Assembly: GCF_020193575.1 (NCBI RefSeq)
Contig: NZ_JADYVD010000011.1
Location: forward strand, 62,001-126,000
DNA from: Ensifer sp. IC4062
GTDB lineage: Bacteria; Pseudomonadota; Alphaproteobacteria; Rhizobiales; Rhizobiaceae
Length of the DNA stretch: 64,000 bases
Direction of reading: 5' to 3'
Made by a program: the position numbers and the translations under genes. The notes below the pieces were generated by a model. It saw nothing but the letters and a program-made list of their open reading frames with translations. It was not told where the DNA came from and searched no databases. Of the stretch, positions 34,743 through 43,035 are shown piece after piece. Every line of letters starts with the position of its first letter. Within the stretch, counting starts at the first letter, position 1.

Positions 34743-37133
34743 TCAAACGGGCACCGGGGTCGAGCGGCCGTCCGTCCGCCAGTCCTCGGCATTTTCAGCA
34801 ATGACTTCGGTCGTGGATTGCGCCGTTCGGGTCAGCGCCCAGATTCCGAGATCGTCGAGCGAAAGCGGCTTGCTGATCAGATAGCCCTGGAACCGATCGC
34901 AGCCGGCTGCGGTCAGCATCGCAAGCTTTTCCGGCGTATCCACGCCTTCGCCGACCACGGCCATATCCTTCGCGTGGCAGAGAGCGACGACGGCCTTGAG
35001 AACAGGCAGGGACTGTGACGCCGTCAGGTTGGAGACGAGCGCTCTGTCGAGTTTGATCGTGTCCGCGGCATAGTCGATGATTTGCTGAACCGAAGTGTAG
35101 CCGGCGCCAAAATCGTCGATCGAGAGCCGGAAGCCTTTCTGGCGCAGGTCTTCGATGTTCCGGCGTAAGTGATCGCTCACTTTGACGGCGAAGGTTTCCG
35201 TCAGTTCGATATCGATCGACTCCGGCTGAAGTCCATGGCGTTCGACACAATCGGAAAAATAGTCACTGATCGAGCGCGAGTGCAGCTCGGCGGAAGAAAT
35301 GTTGATCGCCAGCACGGTGTCGGGTCCGAAGAGCGCTTTCAATTGGCGGCAATCGGACATCGCCTTGTTGATGACCCACCAGTCGATCTTCGAAAACAGG
35401 CCGGAGCTTTCCGCGATCGGCACGAATTCGTCCGGAGTGACGTTGCCGAGAATGGGGGAGTGCCAGCGCAGCAGGGCCTCGCAGCCAGTGACGCGGCCTC
35501 TCGCGTCCACGATCGGCATGTAGACGAGGTGAAACTGCTCGTCCGGATCGAGAGAGCGCATTTCCTCCTGTATCTGGCGCAACCGCGTGCGTCTGTCATG
35601 GAGCGCACGGGAGAAACGGGTGGAGCGGTTCTTGCCAGCGCTCTTGGCCTGATACATGGCGGCGTCGGCATTGGATATCAGTTCGGCGACATTGCTCGCG
35701 TCGTCCGGACAGATCGCCGCGCCGATGCTCGCCGTTACCGGATAGCGCTTGCCGGACACCTCGAAGCCGTCGTCGAACAGCGCGAGAATTGTGGCAGCGA
35801 TTTCCCGGACGGTGCCGTCACCCGGTCTTGAGCGCACCAGCACGGCAAACTCGTCGCCGGATAGGCGGGCGAAGATCGCTGGGTTCTGGCCCCGCCTTCG
35901 GGTGATGGCGTCGACATGGTCTGCAAGTCGGGTTGCAAGCGTCTTCAGGAGTTCGTCGCCGACTTCGTGGCCATGCTTGTCGTTGACAAATTTGAAATTG
36001 TCGATGTCGATGAAGAGCAAGCTGCATTTTTCGCCTGACGAGATGGCTTCCTCAACGACACCGGTAGCAAGCATGTTGAAATGTGCGCGATTGCTAATGC
36101 CGGTAAGCGTGTCCGTCCAGGAGCTTTTCTGCACCAGCTCCAGCGAATGCACCGACTGGCGATGCAATTCGCGGATGTTTTGGGTCAGGCGGCCGATTTC
36201 GCCCACCTCGTCGTGCTCCACGATTCCATCGCGTGCTCCGACCATGACCGCCATGACGTTGGCGTCGAGCGTGGCGATCGGCCCTGTAATGAAGCGCCGA
36301 ATCAGGAAGACGATAAGCCAGATCGAAAAAAGGCTCATCGCTACTGCACCAAGGGCAAGCAACGTCTTCTGGCGCAGCATTTGGCTGTCGAAATGCGCGT
36401 CCGAAATGGTCAGCGTCGCGTAGAGCGCCGGTCCGAGTGGCGCGCTGGCCGAAAGGTAATCGGTGACGGCGAGCGGCCAGGGTTGGAGAACAATGTCGGC
36501 CTCGTATTCCTTCTTCAGCGCGGCCTGCATTTGAAGGAAACGATCGGGCTGCACGGCTACCTGCATCAGCAGCGCATTCGCCTTGTTGCTGGGCAGAGGG
36601 CGGGCAAGGGTGATTGGATCGATGAACTGGGAGTAGACGATTCTGGGTCGCCCGCCGACGTCATGAAGATAGGTCCAATCCGTAAGCTTGGTGCCCTTGA
36701 CGAGTCTCCTGGCCAGTTCAACCTGTGCCCCGTCGACGTCTGCAAACGGATCCCAGCTGTTTTCGAAATAATATTCCGTTTCCAGCTTAGAGCTCAGGAT
36801 GACCAGCGACACGAAGCCCATAGGGTCGTCCGAGAGCGACTTTACGCTTTCCTGCAGACGCGCGCCGAGCGCGGTGGCGCGGTAGGTCTTATCCGTTTCG
36901 GATACGAACTGGCGCAGCGCATTGCTGTTCAGCAGAGCGTTGAGGAAACTCTTGCTCCGTCGGACCTCGCTCTGAAAGACTGCGGCCGCGTGCTCGAGTC
37001 TTTGCGACAGTTTGGCGTGTTCAAGCGCCCGGATCGAGCGGCTTTGGGCGACGTGAACCGAAAAGGCAGCGAGGAGGTAGCCGGCAAGCACCACAGGGAA
37101 GATGAGGAGGAGCGCGCGCTTGTCGAGTGTCAC
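34743..37133 (-). CDS. mbaA: MbaA-like membrane GGDEF-EAL protein
   Basis: The protein has 796 residues from a GTG start. Membrane helices near 7-25 and 257-279 flank a periplasmic domain of about 230 residues, then a HAMP-like linker. The GGDEF domain (about 338-505) carries SGDEF at 425-429 and no RxxD inhibitory site. The EAL domain (about 525-775) has EALLRW at 552-557, Asn611, DDFG at 673-676 and Lys694. Two EAL positions deviate: YMP for YQP near 539 and GEGVDT at 728-733 for AEGVET. It could make or break c-di-GMP. The start overlaps the stop of a PotD-like gene (GTGA), the same arrangement as nspS-mbaA of Vibrio, where the binding protein controls the enzyme from the periplasm. Confidence 0.85.
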   Translation of the reverse strand: MTLDKRALLLIFPVVLAGYLLAAFSVHVAQSRSIRALEHAKLSQRLEHAAAVFQSEVRRSKSFLNALLNSNALRQFVSETDKTYRATALGARLQESVKSLSDDPMGFVSLVILSSKLETEYYFENSWDPFADVDGAQVELARRLVKGTKLTDWTYLHDVGGRPRIVYSQFIDPITLARPLPSNKANALLMQVAVQPDRFLQMQAALKKEYEADIVLQPWPLAVTDYLSASAPLGPALYATLTISDAHFDSQMLRQKTLLALGAVAMSLFSIWLIVFLIRRFITGPIATLDANVMAVMVGARDGIVEHDEVGEIGRLTQNIRELHRQSVHSLELVQKSSWTDTLTGISNRAHFNMLATGVVEEAISSGEKCSLLFIDIDNFKFVNDKHGHEVGDELLKTLATRLADHVDAITRRRGQNPAIFARLSGDEFAVLVRSRPGDGTVREIAATILALFDDGFEVSGKRYPVTASIGAAICPDDASNVAELISNADAAMYQAKSAGKNRSTRFSRALHDRRTRLRQIQEEMRSLDPDEQFHLVYMPIVDARGRVTGCEALLRWHSPILGNVTPDEFVPIAESSGLFSKIDWWVINKAMSDCRQLKALFGPDTVLAINISSAELHSRSISDYFSDCVERHGLQPESIDIELTETFAVKVSDHLRRNIEDLRQKGFRLSIDDFGAGYTSVQQIIDYAADTIKLDRALVSNLTASQSLPVLKAVVALCHAKDMAVVGEGVDTPEKLAMLTAAGCDRFQGYLISKPLSLDDLGIWALTRTAQSTTEVIAENAEDWRTDGRSTPVPV

Positions 37134-38170
37134 TGGAAATTCGCCAATGTACTGATGATGCGTCGGCGCGCTTGCACCGACTCGATGGAAAGTTCTTGCT
37201 GAAACTGGCTCTTCGCCAGTATTTCCGGAGGAGGATAAATCGCCGGGTCAGAGCGCATCATTGCGGGCAGGAGCTTGAGCGCCGCGCTGCTTGCTGTCGG
37301 CATGGTCAACGCCATCGCGTTTGCGGCAGCACTTTCCGCGGAACCGACGAAATCGAGAAACTCCAGCGCCCGCCGCTTGTTCGGTGAGCTTGCCGTCGCG
37401 GCCATACAATCGAGCCAGGAAAGGGTGCCTTCGTTCGGGACCGAATAGTGCCAGAGACCGGGGACACCAACCTTGTCGTTGAGCACATGCTGGTCACCGC
37501 TGTAGCCGAGCGCCATGTGAATGTTTCCTCCGATCGCGGGGTTCTGGACGGAGGTGATCACATAATCGTAGGTCAGCACGGACGGTGCTTGTTCCCTCAT
37601 GAGGTCGAAGGCCGCCTTCAGCGTCTCGTTGTCGTTGGCGTTGATGGACGCACCGAGTAGCATCAATGGGGCCACGAAGGCCTCGTTGTGGTCGTCGAAC
37701 ATCGCGATGTGCTTCTTCAGCTCCAGCCTCGGGCGCATTAGATTCTGCCAGGAGGTCGGGCGCTCCTTCACGACATCGGAACGGTAGAGAATGCCCATGG
37801 TGCCCCAAAGATAGGGCAGGCCGTGTCCGGCGCAGCGCTTGCGCCATTCGGGCGCATAGTCTTTGAGAGAAGGGACATTGGCGTCGGTGAGCGGTTCGAG
37901 AACACCCTTCCTGCCGAAAAGCGCCGCACCGTTTTCTCCGACGACGACGATATCGATGTTGCTGCCCGGATCCGCCAGGATCTCGTCGCGGGCATCGCCG
38001 CTGTCATAGTTGACCTGATGGATCTTGACGCCCGTCTTCGCCGTCCAGCGGTCGACGATTCTCTGATCGATGTAGGATTCCCAGATGAGCAGGTTGAGCG
38101 TTTCGGCGCGGGCAGCGGACGCGTATGCCAGCGTCGCCAGGAAGACGGAAAAGACCGCGCGCCCTCTCAT
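37130..38170 (-). CDS. nspS: PotD/NspS-like periplasmic polyamine-binding protein
   Basis: The protein has 346 residues. A signal peptide (MRGRAVFSVFLATLAYASAARAE) precedes ETLNLLIWESYIDQRIVDRW, the start of PotD-type substrate-binding proteins. Further family features are DIVVVGENGAALF, PYLWGTMGILYRSDVV and GTLSWLDCMAATA. No ATPase or permease gene adjoins it. Instead its stop overlaps the start of a GGDEF-EAL gene, so it is probably a sensor subunit rather than a transport subunit. The ligand (a polyamine such as norspermidine, spermidine or putrescine) is inferred from family. The ATG at 38170 is preferred over longer readings since the signal peptide begins there. Confidence 0.85.
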   Translation of the reverse strand: MRGRAVFSVFLATLAYASAARAETLNLLIWESYIDQRIVDRWTAKTGVKIHQVNYDSGDARDEILADPGSNIDIVVVGENGAALFGRKGVLEPLTDANVPSLKDYAPEWRKRCAGHGLPYLWGTMGILYRSDVVKERPTSWQNLMRPRLELKKHIAMFDDHNEAFVAPLMLLGASINANDNETLKAAFDLMREQAPSVLTYDYVITSVQNPAIGGNIHMALGYSGDQHVLNDKVGVPGLWHYSVPNEGTLSWLDCMAATASSPNKRRALEFLDFVGSAESAAANAMALTMPTASSAALKLLPAMMRSDPAIYPPPEILAKSQFQQELSIESVQARRRIISTLANFQ

Positions 38171-38317
38171 TTCATGCCCCTGCCCAAGCTCCCATCGGAA
38201 AACGGTAACGCGCAATAATTTATGAATGATTACAGAGGGCCGCGTCGGCAGATGCGGATTTCGATGCCGCCGGATGTCCCTCGGTCGGGCCACCGGCCGG
38301 GCTGCATGGACGGCGTC

Positions 38318-39514
38318 CTATCTCGTTGGAAGCTTAGGCAGCAGCACCGTCAGGATACCGAGCAACGGCAGGTAGGAGCAGAGCTCGTAGACGAACGCGA
38401 TGCCCTGCCGGTCGGCGAAGATGCCGAGCACTGCGGCGCCCATGCCGCCGAAGCCGAAGGCAAAGCCGAAAAAGACACCGGCAATCAGCCCGACACGGCC
38501 GGGAACGAGCTCCTGCGCGAAGACGACGATGGCGGAGAAGGCGGACGAAAAGATGAGGCCGATGACTACGCTCAGCACGCCAGTCCAGAACAGGTTTGCA
38601 TAGGGCAGCATGAGTGCGAACGGGATGACGCCGAGGATCGAGAACCAGATGACGAAGCGCGCGCCGTACCGGTCGCCGATCGGGCCGCCGAGAAAGGTTC
38701 CGGCAGCCGCCGAGCCGAGAAACAGGAACAGCATCAGTTGCGCCTGCTGCACGCTCGTGCCGAACTTCTCGATGATGAAGAAGGTAAAGTAGCTGGATAT
38801 GCTGGCGAGATAGACGTTCTTCGTCGCAGTCAGCAGAACGAGGATCGCGATTGCCCACAGAACGCGCGCCTTCGGCAAGGGAAGCGTGCGGTTCGGAGCG
38901 GGCCGGCTCATGGTCATGCGGCGATGGCGCACGTACCACGTGCTGACCCAGGAAAGGATGAAGAAGCCGGTGATCGCCATAATCGAGAACCAGGCGAGAC
39001 TGCCCTGGCCGAACGGAATCACGATGAAAGCTGCAAGCAGCGGTCCCAGCGCGCTGCCGGCATTGCCGCCGACCTGGAAGAGCGATTGCGCCAGCCCGTG
39101 GCGGCCGCCCGACGCGAGCCGGGCCACCCGGGACGACTCGGGATGAAAGATCGCGGAGCCGATCCCGATCAGGCTCGCCGCCACGAGAAGGATCCAGAAG
39201 TGATCGGCGTTAGCAAGGAGAATGAGGCCCGAGCAGGTCGAAAGCATGGCCACCGGCAGGGAATAGGGTAGTGCCCATCGATCGGTGACGATGCCAACCG
39301 CCGGCTGCAGCATCGACGCAGTCACTTGAAACGTGAAGGTCAGGAGGCCGATTTGGACGAAGTCGAGTGCGTAATTCGCCTTCAGCAACGGGTAGAGTGC
39401 AGTTAGCAGCGACTGCATCACATCATTCAGCATGTGACAGAAGCTGACCGCAAGAATGACGGAGAAGGCGGTCTTCTCGGGACTGATGCTTGCTGTCGAT
39501 GTTACTGAAGCCAT
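38318..39514 (-). CDS. MFS transporter, fosmidomycin-resistance type
   Basis: The protein has 398 residues from ATG 39514 (GGAG nine bases upstream); an ATG 45 bp earlier lacks a good site. It has twelve predicted helices. Family features are the N-terminal SFCHMLNDVMQSLLTALYPLLK, PAVGIVTDRWALPYS with the MFS loop, and GSAIFHPESSRVARLASGGRHGLAQSLFQVGGNAG. The last is the Fsr hallmark. It would export a drug or toxic metabolite across the inner membrane. It is divergent from an AraC regulator gene, with a dyad between. Confidence 0.9.
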   Translation of the reverse strand: MASVTSTASISPEKTAFSVILAVSFCHMLNDVMQSLLTALYPLLKANYALDFVQIGLLTFTFQVTASMLQPAVGIVTDRWALPYSLPVAMLSTCSGLILLANADHFWILLVAASLIGIGSAIFHPESSRVARLASGGRHGLAQSLFQVGGNAGSALGPLLAAFIVIPFGQGSLAWFSIMAITGFFILSWVSTWYVRHRRMTMSRPAPNRTLPLPKARVLWAIAILVLLTATKNVYLASISSYFTFFIIEKFGTSVQQAQLMLFLFLGSAAAGTFLGGPIGDRYGARFVIWFSILGVIPFALMLPYANLFWTGVLSVVIGLIFSSAFSAIVVFAQELVPGRVGLIAGVFFGFAFGFGGMGAAVLGIFADRQGIAFVYELCSYLPLLGILTVLLPKLPTR

Positions 39515-39592
39515 GAGATGTTTCTCCGCGAACGGCTCACCTGCTGAGCTGCCGGTCATCTCTAGACGGCTTGTTGCTGGCCTGCTTTTGTG

Positions 39593-39625
39593 ATTTGGTC
39601 CATTTCTTTCGTGAGTGGGCCAAAT
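39593..39625. promoter_or_regulatory. candidate operator between MFS and AraC genes
   Basis: ATTTGGTCCA and TGGGCCAAAT (9 of 10 paired) are separated by 13 nt in the divergent interval. The right arm ends at the proposed TTG start of the araC gene, so binding could block both its transcription and translation. The regulator is inferred to be the AraC protein itself. Confidence 0.45.
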
Positions 39626-40479
39626 TGACGAAGTCGAGAAGAAATTACCTGCCGCAATTGCCGGATGCGGATCATTTCAGAAGCCTGGAATGGATTGAAA
39701 GGGCGAACGTTTCCGTCCTGGCGATTGGCAAGGACTATGCCTCCGGCTTGAAGATCCCGCCGCACAGCCATAGCCGCACGCAGTTGTGGTGGGCGCGTTG
39801 CGGAGTCGTCCTGGTGCATACGCCAGGCGGGCGCTGGATGATCCCGCCGGGCCATGCCTTGCTCGTACCCGCCGGCACGGAACACTCGGCGGAGATGGTG
39901 AGCGATGTCCGGATGCATTCGATCTACATTTCCGCTGCCGCCGGCCGCGCGGATCGGCCACTCGTGCTGGAGATCACCTCGCTCGTCGGCAGCCTTATTG
40001 ATGCGTTGGTCGGCGCGCAAGACGAAGCGTCGTCGGAGCAACGGGAGCAATTGATCATGGATCTGTTGCTGGCGGAGATACCGAGGCTTGCCGAGCGACC
40101 GTTGGGCTTGCCTTTCCCGCAGAACCAGAGGCTTGCCTCGCTGTGCCGACAGTTCCTGAAGGCACCTTCGGCGACCGCGACCATAGATCAGTGGGCCGAT
40201 CGCATGGGCATCAGCCGCCGTTCCTTTACGCGTCTTTTTCGGCAAGAAACCGGCATCAGCTTTGTCACCTGGCGGCAGCAGGCTTGCATCTTCGGCTCGC
40301 TGCCGCGCCTCGCCGACGGCGAACCGATCACCACCGTGGCGCTCGACGCGGGCTACGAGAATGTCGCGGCGTTCACGACCATGTTCCGACGCATGCTTGG
40401 CGCCCCGCCAAGCCTTTATCTGCGCGACTACAGCGCCGCGCGTCTGATCAGACGCGCAAAGGACGCTGTAGCACTTTGA
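39625..40479 (+). CDS. AraC-family transcriptional regulator
   Basis: The protein has about 284 residues from a TTG at 39625 (MTKSRRNYLPQLPDADHF); another TTG at 39571 would add 18 residues. The N-terminal cupin shows PPHSHSRTQLWWARCGVVLVHT and MIPPGHALLVPAGTEHSAEM, and the C-terminal HTH shows WADRMGISRRSFTRLFRQETGISF and GYENVAAFTTMFRRMLGAPP. It is divergent from the MFS pump and likely regulates it. The last residues (SAARLIRRAKDAVAL) come from a RIME-like repeat. Confidence 0.85.
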   Translation: MTKSRRNYLPQLPDADHFRSLEWIERANVSVLAIGKDYASGLKIPPHSHSRTQLWWARCGVVLVHTPGGRWMIPPGHALLVPAGTEHSAEMVSDVRMHSIYISAAAGRADRPLVLEITSLVGSLIDALVGAQDEASSEQREQLIMDLLLAEIPRLAERPLGLPFPQNQRLASLCRQFLKAPSATATIDQWADRMGISRRSFTRLFRQETGISFVTWRQQACIFGSLPRLADGEPITTVALDAGYENVAAFTTMFRRMLGAPPSLYLRDYSAARLIRRAKDAVAL

Positions 40480-40531
40480 ATTGCTGCATGTTTTTATCCC
40501 TAAATCGGCTGCGATTTAAGGAAACATGCAG
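40430..40531 (+). repeat. RIME1-like element, copy 6, forming the 3' end of the araC gene
   Basis: A complete forward copy. ACAGCGCCGCGCGTCTGATC...GACGCGCAAAGGACGCTGT is followed by GCACTTTGAATTGCTGCATG and the dyad CCCTAAATCG / CGATTTAAGG, ending ACATGCAG. The araC stop TGA (40477-40479) is inside the conserved ACTTTGAATTG. Confidence 0.88.
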
Positions 40532-40710
40532 TAGTCAAGCTGACCGATAAAATCTCATGGGAAACGAAAGCTGAATTGACCTGGTTAACGGAATCGTAGG
40601 AACACACCAAAGATAAAGCGGCGGCTGTATCACACACATACGAGCCTTCTCCCTAGCTCGTGCCCGGCACGATCTACCTGCCTGGCGAATGATTCACCCG
40701 GAGTTGTTCA

Positions 40711-41514
40711 TTGCGTATCCGTATTGCTTTTCTTTCTGGAACATTTTTCCTGCTGGCCGGCGCGGCCTCTGCCGAAGACGGCCGCTTTATTTGGTCGGGC
40801 GATTGGTATCTGAAGGTCGGCGCCACCGGTTTCATCGGCCCGAAATATGAAGGCGCTTCGGATCGGATGTTCCAAGCGGCGCCGCTGGTCTCGCTCGGCA
40901 AAGCCGGCAGCACCGTGCGTTTCTCGTCGCGCAACGACAATATGTCCTACGCGCTCCTCGATCAGGGAGGGTACCGGGCAGGCGTCGTGGGCAAGCTGCT
41001 CTTCGAGCGCGACGAGGATAGGTCGAGCGACCTCAAGGGTCTCGATCCGGTCAAGTTCGGCGGCGAAGTCGGCGGCTTCGCCGAAGTCTATCCGACGGAT
41101 TGGATGCGTCTGCGTGCCGAGGTCCGCCAAGGCATCCGCACCCATCACGGTGTCGTCGCGGACGTCGCGGCGGACGCTTTCGTCGATGTCAGCGACACAG
41201 TGCGGGTTTCCGGCGGTCCGCGGCTGACGGCTGCGACGAGCGATTATTTCGATACCTATTACGGTGTGAACAACAGGGAATCCGCCGCGTCTGGCCTGAG
41301 CGCCTATGATCCGGGCGGCGGCATCCAATCCGCCGGCCTCGGAGCTGCGATTACCTGGCAGGCGACCGAGACGCTGGAGACCAGCGCCTATGCAGAATAC
41401 CGGCGATTGATGGGCCCTGCCGCCGATTCGAGCCTGGTGCGCGAACGCGGCAGCCGCAACCAGGTTCTGGTCGGAGTTTCCGCGACCTATCGCTTCGACT
41501 TTACGCTCCCTTGA
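40711..41514 (+). CDS. MipA/OmpV-family outer membrane protein
   Basis: The protein has 267 residues and starts at TTG (CCGGAG lies seven bases upstream). A signal peptide (MRIRIAFLSGTFFLLAGAASAED) is followed by a beta-barrel pattern: WYLKVGATGFIGPKYEGAS near the start and VSATYRFDFTLP at the end, with alternating aromatic residues. MipA/OmpV proteins are outer-membrane barrels of uncertain role, linked to murein synthesis scaffolding or osmoregulated porin-like function. It is a lone gene between two RIME-like elements. Confidence 0.87.
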   Translation: MRIRIAFLSGTFFLLAGAASAEDGRFIWSGDWYLKVGATGFIGPKYEGASDRMFQAAPLVSLGKAGSTVRFSSRNDNMSYALLDQGGYRAGVVGKLLFERDEDRSSDLKGLDPVKFGGEVGGFAEVYPTDWMRLRAEVRQGIRTHHGVVADVAADAFVDVSDTVRVSGGPRLTAATSDYFDTYYGVNNRESAASGLSAYDPGGGIQSAGLGAAITWQATETLETSAYAEYRRLMGPAADSSLVRERGSRNQVLVGVSATYRFDFTLP

Positions 41515-41520
41515 CGGCCT

Positions 41521-41614
41521 ATAGCGCCCCGCGTCTAACCGGACACGGACGCTGTGGCACCTTGAATCACCACATGTTCTTATCCTTAAATCGGCTAGGA
41601 TTTCAGGAAACATC
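41521..41614 (+). repeat. RIME1-like element, copy 7
   Basis: A forward copy, partly decayed: ATAGCGCCCCGCGTC, GACGCTGTGGCACCTTGAATC, CCTTAAATCGGCTAGGATTTCAGGAAACAT. It begins seven bases after the stop of the mipA gene. Confidence 0.78.
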
Positions 41615-41680
41615 CTCCACCAACAGTGGAACGGAGCGCGGCCGCTTGACCGTCCGGCCCCGGAGCGCCAAACAGGAGCG

Positions 41681-42640
41681 ATGAACACTTCCTCTTTAGA
41701 TTCCGGCCGCGTCCACGACGCACCGTCCAATAACTGGGTCTACCGCGTATTGCCGCGCGCATTCTGGCCCTATGCGCAGCTCGCCCGCTGGGACCGGCCG
41801 ATCGGCTGGCAGCTTTTGTTATGGCCCTGCCTCTGGTCGGCCGCGCTGGCGTCCGCGACGGCGGCAAGCCTTGGCAGCTTCTCGGCCGGCCGTTTCCTGT
41901 ACCACGTCGTTCTGTTCACGGTCGGCGCGATCGCGATGCGCGGCGCCGGCTGCACCTACAACGACATCGTCGACCACGATATCGATATGGAAGTGGCGCG
42001 CACGCGGTCGCGTCCCCTGCCTTCAGGGCGCGTCACGCGCTTCCAGGCGAAGGCCTTCATGGTGCTGCAGGCCCTTGTGGGTCTTCTCGTCTTGCTGCAG
42101 TTCAACGGCTTCACTGTTGTGCTCGGCATTCTGTCGCTGGCGCTGGTGGCGATCTATCCCTTTGCCAAGCGCTTCACGGACTGGCCGCAATTCTTCCTCG
42201 GCCTTGCTTTCTCCTGGGGTGCGATAATGGGTTGGTCGGCGGAGTTCGGCGAGGTCTCCCTTGCCGCCATTTTGCTTTACGCGGCAGCGATCGCCTGGAC
42301 CATTGGTTACGACACCATCTACGCCTACCAGGACAGAGAGGATGACGAACTGATTGGGGTCCGTTCGACCGCGCGCCGGTTCGGTGACAATCCTCGCCCG
42401 TGGTTGATCGGCCTCTACGGATTGGCCGTTCTTCTGATGCTGCTGGCTTTTGTCGCGGCGGAGGCGGGCTTTTTCGCTTATGCGGCTCTTCTGGTCGCAG
42501 CCGTGATGCTTGGCTATCAGATCCTGGTATTGAATATCCATGACCCGCTGCAATGCCTTGCATTGTTCAAGTTCAACAGCGTCGTCGGCCTCATTGTTTT
42601 CGCGGGCCTTGTGCTGGCGCTTCTCGTCCGTCTCATATGA
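41681..42640 (+). CDS. ubiA: 4-hydroxybenzoate polyprenyltransferase
   Basis: The protein has 319 residues and about eight membrane helices. The first aspartate motif NDIVDHDIDMEVARTRSRP lies near 94-112, and the second (YDTIYAYQDREDDELIGV) about 210-228. Both bind Mg2+ and prenyl diphosphate. UbiA attaches the polyprenyl tail to 4-hydroxybenzoate in ubiquinone synthesis at the inner membrane. GWQLLLWPCLWSAAL near residue 42 is typical. It uses the type of product made by the ispB enzyme in this window. Confidence 0.95.
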   Translation: MNTSSLDSGRVHDAPSNNWVYRVLPRAFWPYAQLARWDRPIGWQLLLWPCLWSAALASATAASLGSFSAGRFLYHVVLFTVGAIAMRGAGCTYNDIVDHDIDMEVARTRSRPLPSGRVTRFQAKAFMVLQALVGLLVLLQFNGFTVVLGILSLALVAIYPFAKRFTDWPQFFLGLAFSWGAIMGWSAEFGEVSLAAILLYAAAIAWTIGYDTIYAYQDREDDELIGVRSTARRFGDNPRPWLIGLYGLAVLLMLLAFVAAEAGFFAYAALLVAAVMLGYQILVLNIHDPLQCLALFKFNSVVGLIVFAGLVLALLVRLI

Positions 42641-42720
42641 AAAAACCTCTTGCTGGATCCGGAGGACGTGTGCGCTTCAGTTCGAGCGGGCAGTTCGGTT
42701 ATGTCAACGCGGCGCGCGTC

Positions 42721-42825
42721 TCACGCCCAGCTCGGCCCGCCATCGGATTTGCGCGGCTTGACGGCCGCACGCGCGCGGAAAGCGGCCCGGATGGCGATGA
42801 GGACGGCGAGCAGATGCTTGCGCAT
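42721..42825 (-). CDS. candidate small protein (34 aa)
   Basis: A short frame beginning MRKHLLAVLIAIRAAFRARA and ending PSWA. AAGGAG lies seven bases upstream of the ATG, one of the best ribosome binding sites in the region. The first 15 residues form an amphipathic or short membrane helix with a basic start. It lies antisense-facing in the 395-bp gap after ubiA. I do not recognise it; similar MRKHLL-type short proteins occur in rhizobia, but this is from memory. Confidence 0.42.
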   Translation of the reverse strand: MRKHLLAVLIAIRAAFRARAAVKPRKSDGGPSWA

Positions 42826-42979
42826 GCGATATCTCCTTCATTCGTGCCCTTGCCTATGGAGCGCATATGGCATGATGAAGGCGAAGCCACTGTTTCTGCG
42901 GTAACATTCGGCGGCAACATGTGGAAAACCTCGTCGGCAGATTTTCACTCACGTGCGCGGCATCGCAAGCCCCAAAGAC

Positions 42980-43010
42980 GAGGACCGGCCGCAGGGTTCG
43001 GCCGGTCCTC
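42980..43010. terminator. bidirectional hairpin between ubiA side and the DUF6101 gene
   Basis: GAGGACCGGCC and GGCCGGTCCTC form a perfect 11-bp stem around 9 nt, 26 bp downstream of the DUF6101 stop. On the minus strand it is followed by GTCTTTGG, a weak T-run. Confidence 0.6.
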
Positions 43011-43035
43011 GCGCTGGAAGTCGGTGGAAAGGAGA

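Noticed and set aside
37130-38170. PotD-like gene as part of a polyamine ABC transporter operon
   Set aside because: No permease or ATPase gene is adjacent on either side; the only coupled gene is the GGDEF-EAL gene.
40143-40550. Open frame ending RASDQTRKGRCSTLNCCMFL
   Set aside because: A shadow of the araC gene and RIME-like element; similar peptides appear at other copies because the repeat is shared, not because a protein is conserved.
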